A stretch of 64,000 bases of DNA from Saprospiraceae bacterium (GCA_016719855.1 JADJYH010000003.1:62001-126000), one strand, 5' to 3'. Positions 10,201-18,922 are shown, numbered from the stretch's first letter. The notes: generated by a model from the sequence alone, not told the origin. Numbers and translations: made by a program.

Positions 10201-11159
10201 TTGTCAAACTTCTCCTCGTCCCGGGCCGCCACGTACAGGTAGCGGTTGTCGGGCGAGAAAACCGCCTGCTCCAACCAAGCGCCCGTGCCTTGCAGGAAGA
10301 TGTCCACCAAATCCAGTTTGTCAATGTCAAACAGGGAAATCTGCTCCCGTTCGCAAAGGGCGGCCCGGCTGCCATCGGGACTAACAACAAGGTTGTTGGT
10401 GTTGCGGAAGCCCGTTTGTTGCTCCAACACGAATGGCAAAGTCTTGAGCAACCTGCCACCGCCGGTCTCCCAAAACTTGATTTCACCGTAACCGACTGAA
10501 AGCAAAAGCTGCTCGTCGGGGGTGTAGGCCACCGCTTCGGCGTAGTGCGTTTCCGGGAAAACGAGTTCGATGGAACTTTCGGTTGAAGGTAGCAGATCGT
10601 CCTCGTTAACGACGGGTTCGTCCTGTTGTGCTGGGGCATTTGGGTCGCCCTTCGGGAAGTCATCGGGCAGCACGAAGAGCGGGTCGCCATCCCACTCGGA
10701 CTTTGCCATGTCCCCCGCCAGCACGAAGTTGGGACCAAAGGCCCAAGCAATTACCGTATTGCCCGCCCCACCGTTGTAAATGACCCAGTGGTCGTTCTTG
10801 CCGGGATAATTCGGCTCGCCCATTCCCGGATTGATGACAGCCTCACGGGTCTCCAAATCGTCGAACTTGACGATGATTTCGTAAAGCGGTTTGTCGCCTT
10901 CGTTGTCGAAATAAAATATGACCGACCCCAGTCCATCTTGGTTGTAGAACTGCTCAAATTCCGTGCGGAAACTGCCCGCCTCGGGCTTGAGTTGTGGCCT
11001 TGCTTCCCGAAAGGCGGCCATGGTCATGCCAAGCTGTGCGCCATTCAGCGCTTCGGCGAAACGTTGGGCGGCAGGGTGTTCTTGTGGGGCTGTTTGGGCA
11101 TATAAAAACTGGGGCAAGATTGCAATAAAAAGTAGGAGCGAGCAGATGGTATTTTTCAT
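7292..11159 (-). CDS. Secreted beta-propeller/caspase (peptidase C14) protein, frame broken
   Basis: One gene of about 1,288 codons. The N-terminus is a signal peptide (MKNTICSLLLFIAILPQFLYA), so the protein is exported. WD40/YVTN-type blades follow (VVSPDGSR, VFSPDNRY, LSPDGSTF, FLPDGKS), then an Ig-like domain, then a C-terminal caspase domain. The catalytic dyad is visible: His in YYAGHGVV and Cys in LDACQSSG (Cys codon at 7631-7633). A DTGDGKVTVKEL loop near the end looks like a Ca-binding EF-hand. The frame breaks at about 9970-9985: the upstream frame ends ETPCLYS and the downstream frame resumes PFLPNGNLLAMTG. Homology runs through the break, so a one-base insertion or two-base loss is likely. 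Caspase-propeller proteins are known in bacteria but their roles are mostly untested; processing, signalling or cell death are possible. Confidence 0.85.
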
Positions 11160-11225
11160 AAAATGTTGATTGTCAGAGAATTAATTTTATGAGAGTACAG
11201 GTTTTTATTTTTATCGGAAAGCGGC

Positions 11226-11233
11226 TATCTTTG
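11226..11233 (+). promoter_or_regulatory. -7 promoter box for the first Uma2 gene
   Basis: TATCTTTG, a match to TAnnTTTG, lies 17 bases before the ATG at 11251, predicting a leader of only about 10 bases. No clear -33 TTG. Confidence 0.6.
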
Positions 11234-11250
11234 TCCAAAATCAGATTTCA

Positions 11251-11829
11251 ATGAAAAATGGCACTGCCACAAAGACCCGCCGCCGAATGACCGTCGAAAC
11301 CTATATCGCCTCCGAGGAGCGAGCCGAGGTTCGCCATGAGTATGTGGACGGGCAACTCATACCTATGCCAGGAACTACCACTTACCACAATGTCATCTGC
11401 GGCAATATTTATATTGTCTTGCGCAGCCTACTCAAAAACACTTTTTGCAAAGTGTTCATGGAAAACGTCAAAGTCCAGATTGCCAGCAAGAAGGACTACA
11501 CGTACCCCGATGTTCTTGTCACCTGTGACGAACGTGACTTCGATAAGAGATACATCATCGAACACCCTTCCGTTATTTTTGAGGTGTCATCCCCTTCCAC
11601 GAAAGTGTATGACAAAACCGACAAATTCATTCGTTTCAGGAAAATCGCTTCCTTGGAGCATTATGTCGTCGTCAACTCGGAAAAAGTGGACATTGAGGTT
11701 TATACCCGAGTTGGCAACGAATGGACTTCTGAGAGTTTTACCAATATTATCGAGACATTGGAATTGACTGCGTTGAAAATAAACTTGCCAATTGAGGCTA
11801 TTTATGCCGAGACTTTTCAAGGCAACTAA
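11251..11829 (+). CDS. Uma2-family putative nuclease, paralogue 1
   Basis: Protein of 192 residues of the Uma2 (DUF820) family, which has a PD-(D/E)XK nuclease-like fold but no firmly known substrate. Visible elements are MTVETYIASEE, RHEYVDGQLIPMPG with the usual early acidic residue, TYPDVLVTCDERD and VIFEVSSPSTKVYDKTDKF. The ATG is placed 17 bases after a -7 box and aligns with the start of the second copy at 13829. It lies between the divergent caspase gene and the convergent C1 protease gene. Uma2 genes are commonly multi-copy in Bacteroidota and Cyanobacteria. Confidence 0.85.
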   Translation: MKNGTATKTRRRMTVETYIASEERAEVRHEYVDGQLIPMPGTTTYHNVICGNIYIVLRSLLKNTFCKVFMENVKVQIASKKDYTYPDVLVTCDERDFDKRYIIEHPSVIFEVSSPSTKVYDKTDKFIRFRKIASLEHYVVVNSEKVDIEVYTRVGNEWTSESFTNIIETLELTALKINLPIEAIYAETFQGN

Positions 11830-11866
11830 CCCGTCATCATTTCAATTGCAATGAGTTCCCTACTTC

Positions 11867-13429
11867 CTACTCGTGTGTAATCTCCACCATCAGCGGCACT
11901 ACCGTCCCCGTTTTCGCTCCGTTTACTTCAAATCCGATTTCGTTCAGGCTGTATTTCACGTCGCTTGGGAGCATCAGCTTGTTGCCCAATGCCGCATGGA
12001 TTTTGGCGCTCAACCCGCCCGACGTGTTGTTCATTTGGAGGAGCATCTGCATGGCGTCCAGCGGCGCTGGGCTGTACAGGATGAGCATATAATCCGTGCC
12101 GGGATTGGCGTCCATTTTCACGATTTTCGTTTCCGAAGGAAAAGCCACCGTCGAGCTTGGGCCGATGTGCGGCGACATGTTGTCGTCGAAGGGGAGTATC
12201 TTGTTCACCTTGCCTGAGAGGTCGGTGGCGAAAGCGTAAATGTATGATTCTGTGTTGGTTGTGATGAAAAACCGGAACTTGGTGCCGCTCGGATAAGCGT
12301 TTTCCATGCGGTAGGCCACGAGGTTTTCCTTGTAGGTTGGCTCTACGTTTTTCTCCTCATTTTCCTCTTCGACCACAAGGTTGCGGGTGAGCACCCGGTA
12401 GGCAGGCATGGCTGTTCCAGTGTTTTGAGTAAATTCCACGCTGCCCTTCAGCACCACGTCTTCGGGTTCCGGCGTGGGCAATGGTTCAGGTGTAGGTGCT
12501 GGCGCTGGTTCAGGTGTAGGCGCTGGTTCGGGTTCGTTGTTAACCACAGGTTCCGGTTCCGGTTCTGGCTCCACAGCAGGCGGGTAGGCTTGCAGCGCCA
12601 CGAGTGCCCAGTTAGCAAAGTCCTCATATTTCACCCAAAAAAAGCCGCTATCGGCCCAGCCGCTGCCCCATGAGTTGAGGATGCGGAACGCCCCATCGTA
12701 CTTGTCATCGTCGTACCCGACGATGCACATCGCATGAAGCCCGTGCTGACCGGAAGGCCCGCCGTCCGTGGATTGAGGCTCCCAAAGCGGACCCGAAGTA
12801 TAGAAACTCTCTGGAACGGTGAAACCGAGCATCACGGGGTATCCTTCCGAAAGTGCCTTTTTGACCGAATTGATTTTCACTTGGTTTTCCGGCTCTTCTG
12901 GGTAAAAAAGTATCTGGTAATCGCTAATGCGGAAGTCCATGCCCTCCAGCATGGCGTTGAAGCCAACCTCGCCACCGCAGGTGTAGGGCGTGGTCTGGAT
13001 GCTGGAAACGCCCATCGTTTTCATTAGCTCAAATGCATTCACGGGGTTGCTGCCGCCAAGGCAGTCGTTGTCGCCCTCGTCCTTGATTTGCTCGTAGATG
13101 TACGTTGGGGAAAAGATTTTACCGTCAATTTCGCTGCGGTCGGTGATGCCGTTTTGTTTGGCCCACATGATGGTACGCAAGTGGTAGCCGGTTGCAAATG
13201 CCACGCAAGTGCCGTACTGCCCTTGGTCGCCGGGCGTCGGGCAATACTTTTCGAGCGAGGCCGAAGTGGGCATGCTCTTGTAGCTTTTCAACGTCAGTTT
13301 CGCCTTGTAGGGTGTACCCCGCAGAGAGGGTAGGTCGAAGACAAAACCAGTACCTTTTTTCTGAGCTGAGATGCTGCTGAACGCCAAGAGGAGCAGGAAA
13401 ATGGTCTGGAAAAAACGGGTTTTGGACAT
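11867..13429 (-). CDS. Secreted papain-like (C1) protease with DUF4384-like C-terminus
   Basis: Exported protein of 520 residues with a signal peptide at 1-22 (LLLLAFSSISAQ). Residues 60-290 form a papain-type domain: oxyanion Gln69, catalytic Cys75 (GTCVAFAT), His232 (GLHAMCIVGYDD) and Asn252 (ILNSWGSGW). A Pro/Glu linker (about 295-345, repeated PEPEP/PTPEP) leads to a domain with YRVLTRNLVVE and TNTESYIYAFATDLSGKV, which resembles DUF4384. That module is found in other secreted protease-associated bacterial proteins, with unknown role. There is no obvious inhibitory propeptide. It lies 38 bases from a convergent Uma2 gene and about 0.7 kb from the caspase gene start. I see no -7 box in its upstream gap. 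Confidence 0.88.
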   Translation of the reverse strand: MSKTRFFQTIFLLLLAFSSISAQKKGTGFVFDLPSLRGTPYKAKLTLKSYKSMPTSASLEKYCPTPGDQGQYGTCVAFATGYHLRTIMWAKQNGITDRSEIDGKIFSPTYIYEQIKDEGDNDCLGGSNPVNAFELMKTMGVSSIQTTPYTCGGEVGFNAMLEGMDFRISDYQILFYPEEPENQVKINSVKKALSEGYPVMLGFTVPESFYTSGPLWEPQSTDGGPSGQHGLHAMCIVGYDDDKYDGAFRILNSWGSGWADSGFFWVKYEDFANWALVALQAYPPAVEPEPEPEPVVNNEPEPAPTPEPAPAPTPEPLPTPEPEDVVLKGSVEFTQNTGTAMPAYRVLTRNLVVEEENEEKNVEPTYKENLVAYRMENAYPSGTKFRFFITTNTESYIYAFATDLSGKVNKILPFDDNMSPHIGPSSTVAFPSETKIVKMDANPGTDYMLILYSPAPLDAMQMLLQMNNTSGGLSAKIHAALGNKLMLPSDVKYSLNEIGFEVNGAKTGTVVPLMVEITHE

Positions 13430-13513
13430 GTTGGAAGTGATGTTTGAAAATGGGTTTTAGGTGCTTAATCCTAAGTGAAAATATGGTGCAATATGGGGTG
13501 CGTTCAGATAGGT

Positions 13514-13536
13514 GGGCAATACGATGAAGTGCGTAT
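13514..13536. repeat. Dispersed 23-base palindromic repeat, copy 2
   Basis: GGGCAATACGATGAA, then G, then TGCGTAT, identical to copy 1 over 23 bases. It lies in the gap upstream of the C1 protease gene, 172 bases before copy 3. Confidence 0.7.
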
Positions 13537-13707
13537 AAATGTTGCTTGTTTCTTGCTTAATGGTGGACTTTGGAGTAGGTCAAAGTTTGCCGGAAACCAG
13601 CTCTCGCCAGTCCCCGGCCTGAATCCACGATATTTGGTACGAGGTTATACAGAGTACCTTTTGGGAGGCTTGAAATATGGGCGCAAGATGGGTTGATTTG
13701 CAAGGTA

Positions 13708-13731
13708 GGGCAATACGATGAATTGCGTATT
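13708..13731. repeat. Dispersed 23-base palindromic repeat, copy 3
   Basis: GGGCAATACGATGAA, then T, then TGCGTATT. One base differs from the other copies; the core AATACG/CGTATT stem is kept. It lies 53 bases before the promoter of the second Uma2 gene. Confidence 0.7.
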
Positions 13732-13783
13732 CGTGGGAATTTAAGGCTGTTCAATGGCTTTGCTCATTGAGAAAATATTCAAA

Positions 13784-13811
13784 TTGCGTTACGGGAAAGC
13801 TGCTATATTTG
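13784..13811 (+). promoter_or_regulatory. -33/-7 promoter for the second Uma2 gene
   Basis: TTG at 13784-13786 and TATATTTG at 13804-13811 are separated by 17 bases, as in Bacteroidota sigma-A promoters. The ATG at 13829 follows 17 bases later, a spacing identical to that in front of the first Uma2 gene. The promoter lies inside the longest open frame (from 13754) and so argues against the upstream start. Confidence 0.65.
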
Positions 13812-13828
13812 TAAAAAAAAGGGTTTTT

Positions 13829-14389
13829 ATGCGCAACGGCAATGCCACAAGTTTGAAGAAAATGAGCGTCGAAGCATATATCGCTTTCGAGGAAACGGCA
13901 GACGTTCGCCACGAATACTTTGATGGACAACTCACACCTATGCCAGGAACTACCGACCTCCACAATTTGATTTGCCAAAACATCCTCATTGCCCTACGGC
14001 AATTGCTCAAAAACACCAACTGCAAGGTGTTCATTGAAAACGTCAAAGTCCAAATCACCAGCGATAAGCACTATACCTACCCCGATATTTTCGTGACCTG
14101 CGACGAGCGGGACACTGAAAACCGTTACATCAAAAAATACCCTTCCGTCATCATCGAAGTCGCTTCGCCTTCCACCAAAGTCTATGACAAAACCGACAAG
14201 TTCTTGGATTATCGGAAAATCCCTTCCCTCCGTCATTACCTCATTGTAGATACCGAAAAGCCTTTGGTAGAATGCTTCTCCACCAAAGACGGGAAAGAAT
14301 GGGAATCCGAGACATTTACTTCAAAAAATGAGGTGGTTCCATTGGGCACCCTTGGCACAAGCCTCTCGGTGTCAGTAATTTATGAATGA
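13829..14389 (+). CDS. Uma2-family putative nuclease, paralogue 2
   Basis: Protein of 186 residues, clearly paralogous to the product at 11251: both have an NGNAT/NGTAT start, M(T/S)VE(T/A)YIA, RHEY.DGQL.PMPGTT, YTYPD and STKVYDKTDKF. Identity looks above half over most of the length but was not computed. The fold is PD-(D/E)XK-like; function is unknown. The start is set by the promoter and by alignment with paralogue 1. It converges on the TPR kinase gene with a small overlap (stop at 14389, kinase end at 14380). Confidence 0.85.
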   Translation: MRNGNATSLKKMSVEAYIAFEETADVRHEYFDGQLTPMPGTTDLHNLICQNILIALRQLLKNTNCKVFIENVKVQITSDKHYTYPDIFVTCDERDTENRYIKKYPSVIIEVASPSTKVYDKTDKFLDYRKIPSLRHYLIVDTEKPLVECFSTKDGKEWESETFTSKNEVVPLGTLGTSLSVSVIYE

Positions 14390-16167
14390 TTTTTCGACTC
14401 CACGCCCATAAACTCGACCACTACTTTTGTTCCTGCTTCACTGCTCGACAATTCAAGTCTACCGCCCATTTCTGCCGCTCTTGACTGCATATTGACCAAC
14501 CCGTTTCCGCTAAATTTATTCGCAGTATCAAACCCCATTCCGTCGTCAGAAACGGTGAGCTTCAAATGATTGCCAGCCGCATTTTCAAAGACGACTTTGA
14601 TGGCCGTTGCGCCCGCATATTTCACCGCATTTGTGATGGCTTCCTGCGCAATTCGGTAGAGGTTCAGCGTTTGCGACGGTGAGAGCATGATGCCCGATTC
14701 CGATGCTTGTACTTCAACGGGCAACGACGTAGCCCGCACCGCAAAGTCGCCGATTTTCTCCGCCAATTGTTTCACCGAAAACTGTTCGTGGCGGATGGCC
14801 CAAATCGTCTCCCGCAACAGCCCCATCGCCTGACGGGCATTGCCGCCGATGACCTCCAGCTCCTGTTTTTCCATCTCCGACCCCGCCTGAAAAGCCTTGC
14901 GTGACAGTGTGCTGCCGATGATGGTCAACTCCGCCCCGAGGTTGTCGTGGAGGTCACGGCTGATGCGCAGTCGCTCCTCCTGCAAGCGGTTGGCGGCCTC
15001 CGAAGTGGTCAGTTCGGCTTGCAGTTCGGCCTCCCGGCGCTTTTGTTTTTGCTGGCGCAAAACGAACCCGAAAATGGCGAAGGCTGCCGACAACAGCACT
15101 ACCGCCAGCAGCAGGTAAGCGTTCCTGCGTTGCAAAATGGCCTCCTGTCGGGCCAGTTCTTTTTCCTTTTTTTCGGTCTCATACTTGGTCGCCATTTCGG
15201 CCAGTTGTCGGCTGCGCTCCTCGTTGAACATGCTGTCCTTCAGGGCGTAGCTTTTTTGCAGCCAATCCATGGCCAGTGCGTCGCTGCCCATGCCGGAGTA
15301 GGTATCGGAGAGCATCTGCATCACGTGGCGGCGCAGGTCGCTGAAGCCGATGGCCTCCGATTTGCGGAGCGCCTCCTGAAAGTAGGGTAGCGCCTTGGCC
15401 GGTTGGCCCGCCCGCAACAGCGCCTCGCCCATGTTGTTGATGTTGATGGCCACCCCGTGCTCGTCGCCGAGCCGCTGCCGGATGGTCTGGGACTGCTCCA
15501 GCAATTGGATGGCCTGCTCGAAACGGCCACGCTCCGTGGCCACGGCGGCAAGGTTGTCGAAGGTGTAACTGAGTCCGTTTTGGTCGCCGGTTCGCTCCAG
15601 CAGCGCAAGTTCTTTGGTGAAATTGGCTTCCGCCTCGTCCAGTTTCCCCAGCTCCAGGAACACTACCCCCCGGATGTCGAGCGATGCCGTGATGCAGGCA
15701 GTGTCCCGTGCTTCAGTACAGAGTTGGATAGCTTTTTCGAGGTTCACCAGTGCTTTGTCGTGCTGCCCCGTCTTCTTGAAATAGTTGGCCATTTCCCGCA
15801 GCACGTTGCCCTCGCCCACGAGGTCTTTCAGCGATTCGTACAGGTCGAGCGATCGTTGATAGTGAGTCAGCGCCTTCTCGTAATCGCCTTTCAGGTAATG
15901 CACAACGCCAATGTTTTTCAGTGTCAGCGCCTTCACGGAGGGCATGTTTTGTCGCTCTGCAATGCTCAAAGCCTGCTCGCCGAGTGCCACCGCCTGGTCG
16001 TAGTTGTTGGAGTAAAAGGTGTAGAAATGCTCGTTGATGAAGTCGGCCTGCCGCCGCTCGTCCATGCCGGGGAGCAGTGCAGCGAGGCTGTCGGCGGGGG
16101 ATTGTGCCTTGGATGCCAGCGCAAGGCCAAGTAGTAGGCAGAGCAGCAGAATCGGTTTTTTCATCAA
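14380..16167 (-). CDS. TPR-containing HisKA_3 sensor histidine kinase
   Basis: Sensor kinase of 595 residues. A signal peptide (about 1-21) leads to a periplasmic array of about six TPR units (residues 40-310, e.g. LKNIGVVHYLKGDYEKAL). Then come a coiled segment, one membrane helix (AYLLLAVVLLSAAFAIFGF, about 349-369), a HisKA_3 dimerisation helix with phosphoacceptor H407 (RDLHDNLGAE) and a HATPase_c domain (N-box EAITNAVKYA, GMGFDTANKFSGNGL). Kinases of this type phosphorylate NarL-type regulators; the one at 3238-3891 is a candidate. The gene ends against the convergent Uma2 gene. A bidirectional terminator separates it from the hppD side. Confidence 0.88.
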   Translation of the reverse strand: MMKKPILLLCLLLGLALASKAQSPADSLAALLPGMDERRQADFINEHFYTFYSNNYDQAVALGEQALSIAERQNMPSVKALTLKNIGVVHYLKGDYEKALTHYQRSLDLYESLKDLVGEGNVLREMANYFKKTGQHDKALVNLEKAIQLCTEARDTACITASLDIRGVVFLELGKLDEAEANFTKELALLERTGDQNGLSYTFDNLAAVATERGRFEQAIQLLEQSQTIRQRLGDEHGVAININNMGEALLRAGQPAKALPYFQEALRKSEAIGFSDLRRHVMQMLSDTYSGMGSDALAMDWLQKSYALKDSMFNEERSRQLAEMATKYETEKKEKELARQEAILQRRNAYLLLAVVLLSAAFAIFGFVLRQQKQKRREAELQAELTTSEAANRLQEERLRISRDLHDNLGAELTIIGSTLSRKAFQAGSEMEKQELEVIGGNARQAMGLLRETIWAIRHEQFSVKQLAEKIGDFAVRATSLPVEVQASESGIMLSPSQTLNLYRIAQEAITNAVKYAGATAIKVVFENAAGNHLKLTVSDDGMGFDTANKFSGNGLVNMQSRAAEMGGRLELSSSEAGTKVVVEFMGVESKNHS

Positions 16168-16346
16168 GGCAAATAAACGGCAATTTGCTGGGGTTGTTCG
16201 TTGGTAGCCCGAACCAATTTACCAACATGAATCCTCACTCCTCCCACATTTTCAAGAATCGCCTTAAAGCAGGCAGCACAGTCTCCTAGCTACATGCAAA
16301 TACCTTGTAGATGCCCGGTTTGAGGAGGGTGTTTTTGCCATAAAAA

Positions 16347-16379
16347 AGCCGAAACCCAGCATCGTTGCGGGTTTCGGCT
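16347..16379. terminator. Bidirectional intrinsic terminator after hppD
   Basis: AGCCGAAACCC (16347-16357) and GGGTTTCGGCT (16369-16379) form a perfect 11-base stem. An A run precedes it and a T run follows, so it can terminate either strand. In practice it ends the hmgA-hppD transcript, whose last stop is at 16413. Confidence 0.85.
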
Positions 16380-16412
16380 ATGTTTTTTTATGAAAAGGAT
16401 TGAAACCCTTGA

Positions 16413-17564
16413 TTACAAAGTCCCCCGCCTGCGCTGCTCGTCCTCGATGCTCTCGAACAGTGCCCGGAAATTGCCCTTGCCGAAGGACTTCGCCCCTTTG
16501 CGCTGAATGATTTCGAAGAAAAGCGTCGGGCGATCCTCGACGGGCTTGGTGAAGATTTGGAGGAGGTAGCCCTCCTCGTCACGGTCCACCATGATGCCGA
16601 GTTCCTTGAGGCGGCGCAGGTTTTCGTCAATCTCGCCCACCCGCTCTGCCACCGTGTCGTAGTACTCGCCGGGCACGTGCAGGAACTCCACGCCCCGCTT
16701 GCGCATCTCGCTCACGGTGAACACGATGTCATCCGTAGCCACGGCGATATGCTGGCAGCCGGGACCTTCGTAGAAGTCAACGTATTCCTCGATTTGCGAC
16801 TTCTTCTTGCCGTGTGCAGGCTCGTTGATGGGGAACTTGATGCGGCCGTTGCCATTGGTCATCACTTTGCTCATTAGCGCCGAGTACTCGGTGGAGATGT
16901 CCTTGTCGTCGAAGGAAACGAGGTTGGCGAAGCCCATGACCTCGTTGTAGAACTTGGCCCAATCGTTCATTTGCCCCCAGTCCACGTTGCCCACCATGTG
17001 GTCAATGAACTTGAGGCCCGTCCAGGTCGGGTTGTACTCGCTTTCCCATTTTTCGTACCCGGGCAGGAAGAGGCCGTGGTAGTCCTTGCGCTCCACGAAG
17101 ATGTGCACCGTTTCGCCGTAGGTGTGGATGCCCGAGCGCACCACTTTGCCGTCTTCGTCGAACTCGATGGCTGGTTCCATGAAAGGCTTTGCGCCCCGTT
17201 TTACCGTTTGTTCAAATGCGTCCGTAGCATCTTCCACCCAGAGGGCGATGACCTTCACGCCATCGCCGTGCTTGCGCAAATGCTCGTTCAATGGGCTGTC
17301 GGAGTGGAGCGGGGTAGTGAGCACGAGGCGGATTTTGCCTTGTTGCAACACGTAGGAGACCCTGTCCCGAACGCCCGTTTCGAGGCCAGCGTAGGCCAAG
17401 GACTGGAAGCCGAATGCGGTCTTGTAATAATGCGCCGCTTGTTTTGCATTGCCCACGTAAAGCTCCACGTAGTCGGTGCCGAGCAACGGCAGGAAGTCGT
17501 CCGCTTCTGGGAAAATTTTATCGAGGGAATAATTGTAGTTTGATATGCCGGTTAAAGTTGCCAT
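16413..17564 (-). CDS. hppD: 4-hydroxyphenylpyruvate dioxygenase
   Basis: Cytosolic Fe(II) enzyme of 383 residues converting 4-hydroxyphenylpyruvate to homogentisate in tyrosine breakdown. It has two VOC (glyoxalase-like) domains. The three iron ligands are visible: H189 (KFIDHMVGN), H272 (GCQHIAVATDD) and E351 (LFFEIIQRKG). C-terminal family features FGKGNFRALFESIE are present. It follows hmgA on the same strand, so product and next enzyme are encoded together. The gap between them (17565-17708) carries an inverted word repeat and no promoter box, so co-transcription is likely. A terminator follows. Confidence 0.95.
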   Translation of the reverse strand: MATLTGISNYNYSLDKIFPEADDFLPLLGTDYVELYVGNAKQAAHYYKTAFGFQSLAYAGLETGVRDRVSYVLQQGKIRLVLTTPLHSDSPLNEHLRKHGDGVKVIALWVEDATDAFEQTVKRGAKPFMEPAIEFDEDGKVVRSGIHTYGETVHIFVERKDYHGLFLPGYEKWESEYNPTWTGLKFIDHMVGNVDWGQMNDWAKFYNEVMGFANLVSFDDKDISTEYSALMSKVMTNGNGRIKFPINEPAHGKKKSQIEEYVDFYEGPGCQHIAVATDDIVFTVSEMRKRGVEFLHVPGEYYDTVAERVGEIDENLRRLKELGIMVDRDEEGYLLQIFTKPVEDRPTLFFEIIQRKGAKSFGKGNFRALFESIEDEQRRRGTL

Positions 17565-17571
17565 ATAAATA

Positions 17572-17730
17572 GTTATGAGTTATAAGCGATGAGTTATGAG
17601 TTAAACAATGCTTGCAAACACCATAGCTACAAGCATTTTTAATTCATCAATTATGGGCTTTTAAGTTTTGAATTAAAGTCAATGTGATACGAGCAAATAG
17701 CTCATAATTCATCGCTCATAACTCATAACT
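17572..17730. repeat. Inverted word repeat between hmgA and hppD (ATGAGTTATGAG)
   Basis: The left arm at 17572-17603 contains AGTTATGAGTTATAAGCGATG. The right arm at 17699-17730 carries the complement (CATAATTCATCGCTCATAA). The right arm reaches into the last codons of hmgA, so its C-terminus (VMSYER, stop at 17709) is made of the word. The arms are about 95 bases apart. Confidence 0.65.
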
Positions 17731-18890
17731 TCCTCCTCCATCCAAGATTTATAATAGTCCTCCACTTCCAGTTCCATCGCAGCCTTGGTGATTTTCACGG
17801 GGCGGAACGGGTCAATCATCACCGCAAATTCCTCGGTGCCCACCTTGCCGATGCTGCGCTCGATGGCACCTGGGTGCGGGCCGTGCGGGATGCCAGCGGG
17901 GTGCAGGGTAAGCTGTCCTTTTTCGATGTTGTTGCGGCTCATGAAGTCGCCGTCCACGTAGTACAGGATTTCGTCGCTGTCAATGTTGCTGTGGTGGTAA
18001 GGTGCGGGAATAGCCTCAGGATGATAGTCGTAGAGCCTTGGCACAAACGAACAAACGACGAAGCCATCCGCCTCGAACTGCTGGTGGATGGGCGGCGGCA
18101 TGTGGATGCGCCCGGTCAGCGGCTCGAAATCGAAGATGGATGTTGCGTATGGATAATGGAACCCATCCCAGCCTACCACGTCAAACGGGTGTGTAGCGTA
18201 GGTGTAGGGGTAAATCAGGCCTTGTTTTTTGATGAAAATGGGGAACTCGCCCCGCTGGTCGTGGGTCTCCAGGTCCTGCGGTGCACGGAAATCCCGCTCG
18301 CAAAACGGCGAGTGCTCCAGCAACTGGCCAAGGTCGTTGCGGTAGCGGCGAGGCGTACGCACCGGGCTGTACGACTCGATGAACAGTAAGCGGTTGTCGG
18401 CGTCGTCGAACTCCAATTGATAAACCGTGCCACGGGGAATGACCACGTAGTCGCCGTACTCGAAGGCCACTTGGCCGTACATCGTTTTCAAAGTTCCGCT
18501 GCCCTTGTGTACGAACAACACCTCGTCCGCATCGGCATTTTTGAAAAAATAGTCGCTCATGCTCTCCTCCGGCGCTGCGAGGCCGATATGCAGGTCGTTG
18601 TTCACGAAGAGCGTTTTCCGGCTATCTAGGTAGTTGCCGCAAGGCTCCACGGAAAACCCCTTGAAGCTGAGTGCTGTGAGGTTTTTGTCAATGGCAATTT
18701 CTGGCTCCACCGAGTAGGGGTGGCCTTTTTTGCTGACGATGGTGGGCGGGTGGAGGTGGTAAACGAGCGACGAAACGCCCGAAAAACCTTGCGTCCCGAC
18801 CAGTTCCTCGGCGTACAAATTGCCGTTTTTCTGCCGGAACTGGACGTGACGCTTGCGTGGGATTTTACCAAGGTGGTGATAGTAGGGCAT
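17709..18890 (-). CDS. hmgA: Homogentisate 1,2-dioxygenase
   Basis: Cupin-type Fe(II) enzyme of 393 residues that opens the homogentisate ring to maleylacetoacetate. Family signatures are visible: YHHLGKIPRKRHVQFR at the N-terminus, GDYVVIPRGTVYQLEF in the middle, the DVVGWDGFHYPYA segment, and the metal-ligand region PAPYHHSNIDSDEILYYVDG with HPAGIPHGPHPG. It is upstream of hppD on the same strand. A -7 box (18923-18930) lies 33 bases before the ATG. The last residues (VMSYER) come from the intergenic word repeat and may differ between strains. Confidence 0.95.
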   Translation of the reverse strand: MPYYHHLGKIPRKRHVQFRQKNGNLYAEELVGTQGFSGVSSLVYHLHPPTIVSKKGHPYSVEPEIAIDKNLTALSFKGFSVEPCGNYLDSRKTLFVNNDLHIGLAAPEESMSDYFFKNADADEVLFVHKGSGTLKTMYGQVAFEYGDYVVIPRGTVYQLEFDDADNRLLFIESYSPVRTPRRYRNDLGQLLEHSPFCERDFRAPQDLETHDQRGEFPIFIKKQGLIYPYTYATHPFDVVGWDGFHYPYATSIFDFEPLTGRIHMPPPIHQQFEADGFVVCSFVPRLYDYHPEAIPAPYHHSNIDSDEILYYVDGDFMSRNNIEKGQLTLHPAGIPHGPHPGAIERSIGKVGTEEFAVMIDPFRPVKITKAAMELEVEDYYKSWMEEEVMSYER

Positions 18891-18922
18891 GGCGGATTTT
18901 TTTAAAAAGGAAATTAACCGCC

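Noticed and set aside
13475..13754. Short frames on both strands between the C1 protease and Uma2 genes
   Set aside because: They run through two copies of the palindromic repeat and have no homology, promoter or codon signal I can support.
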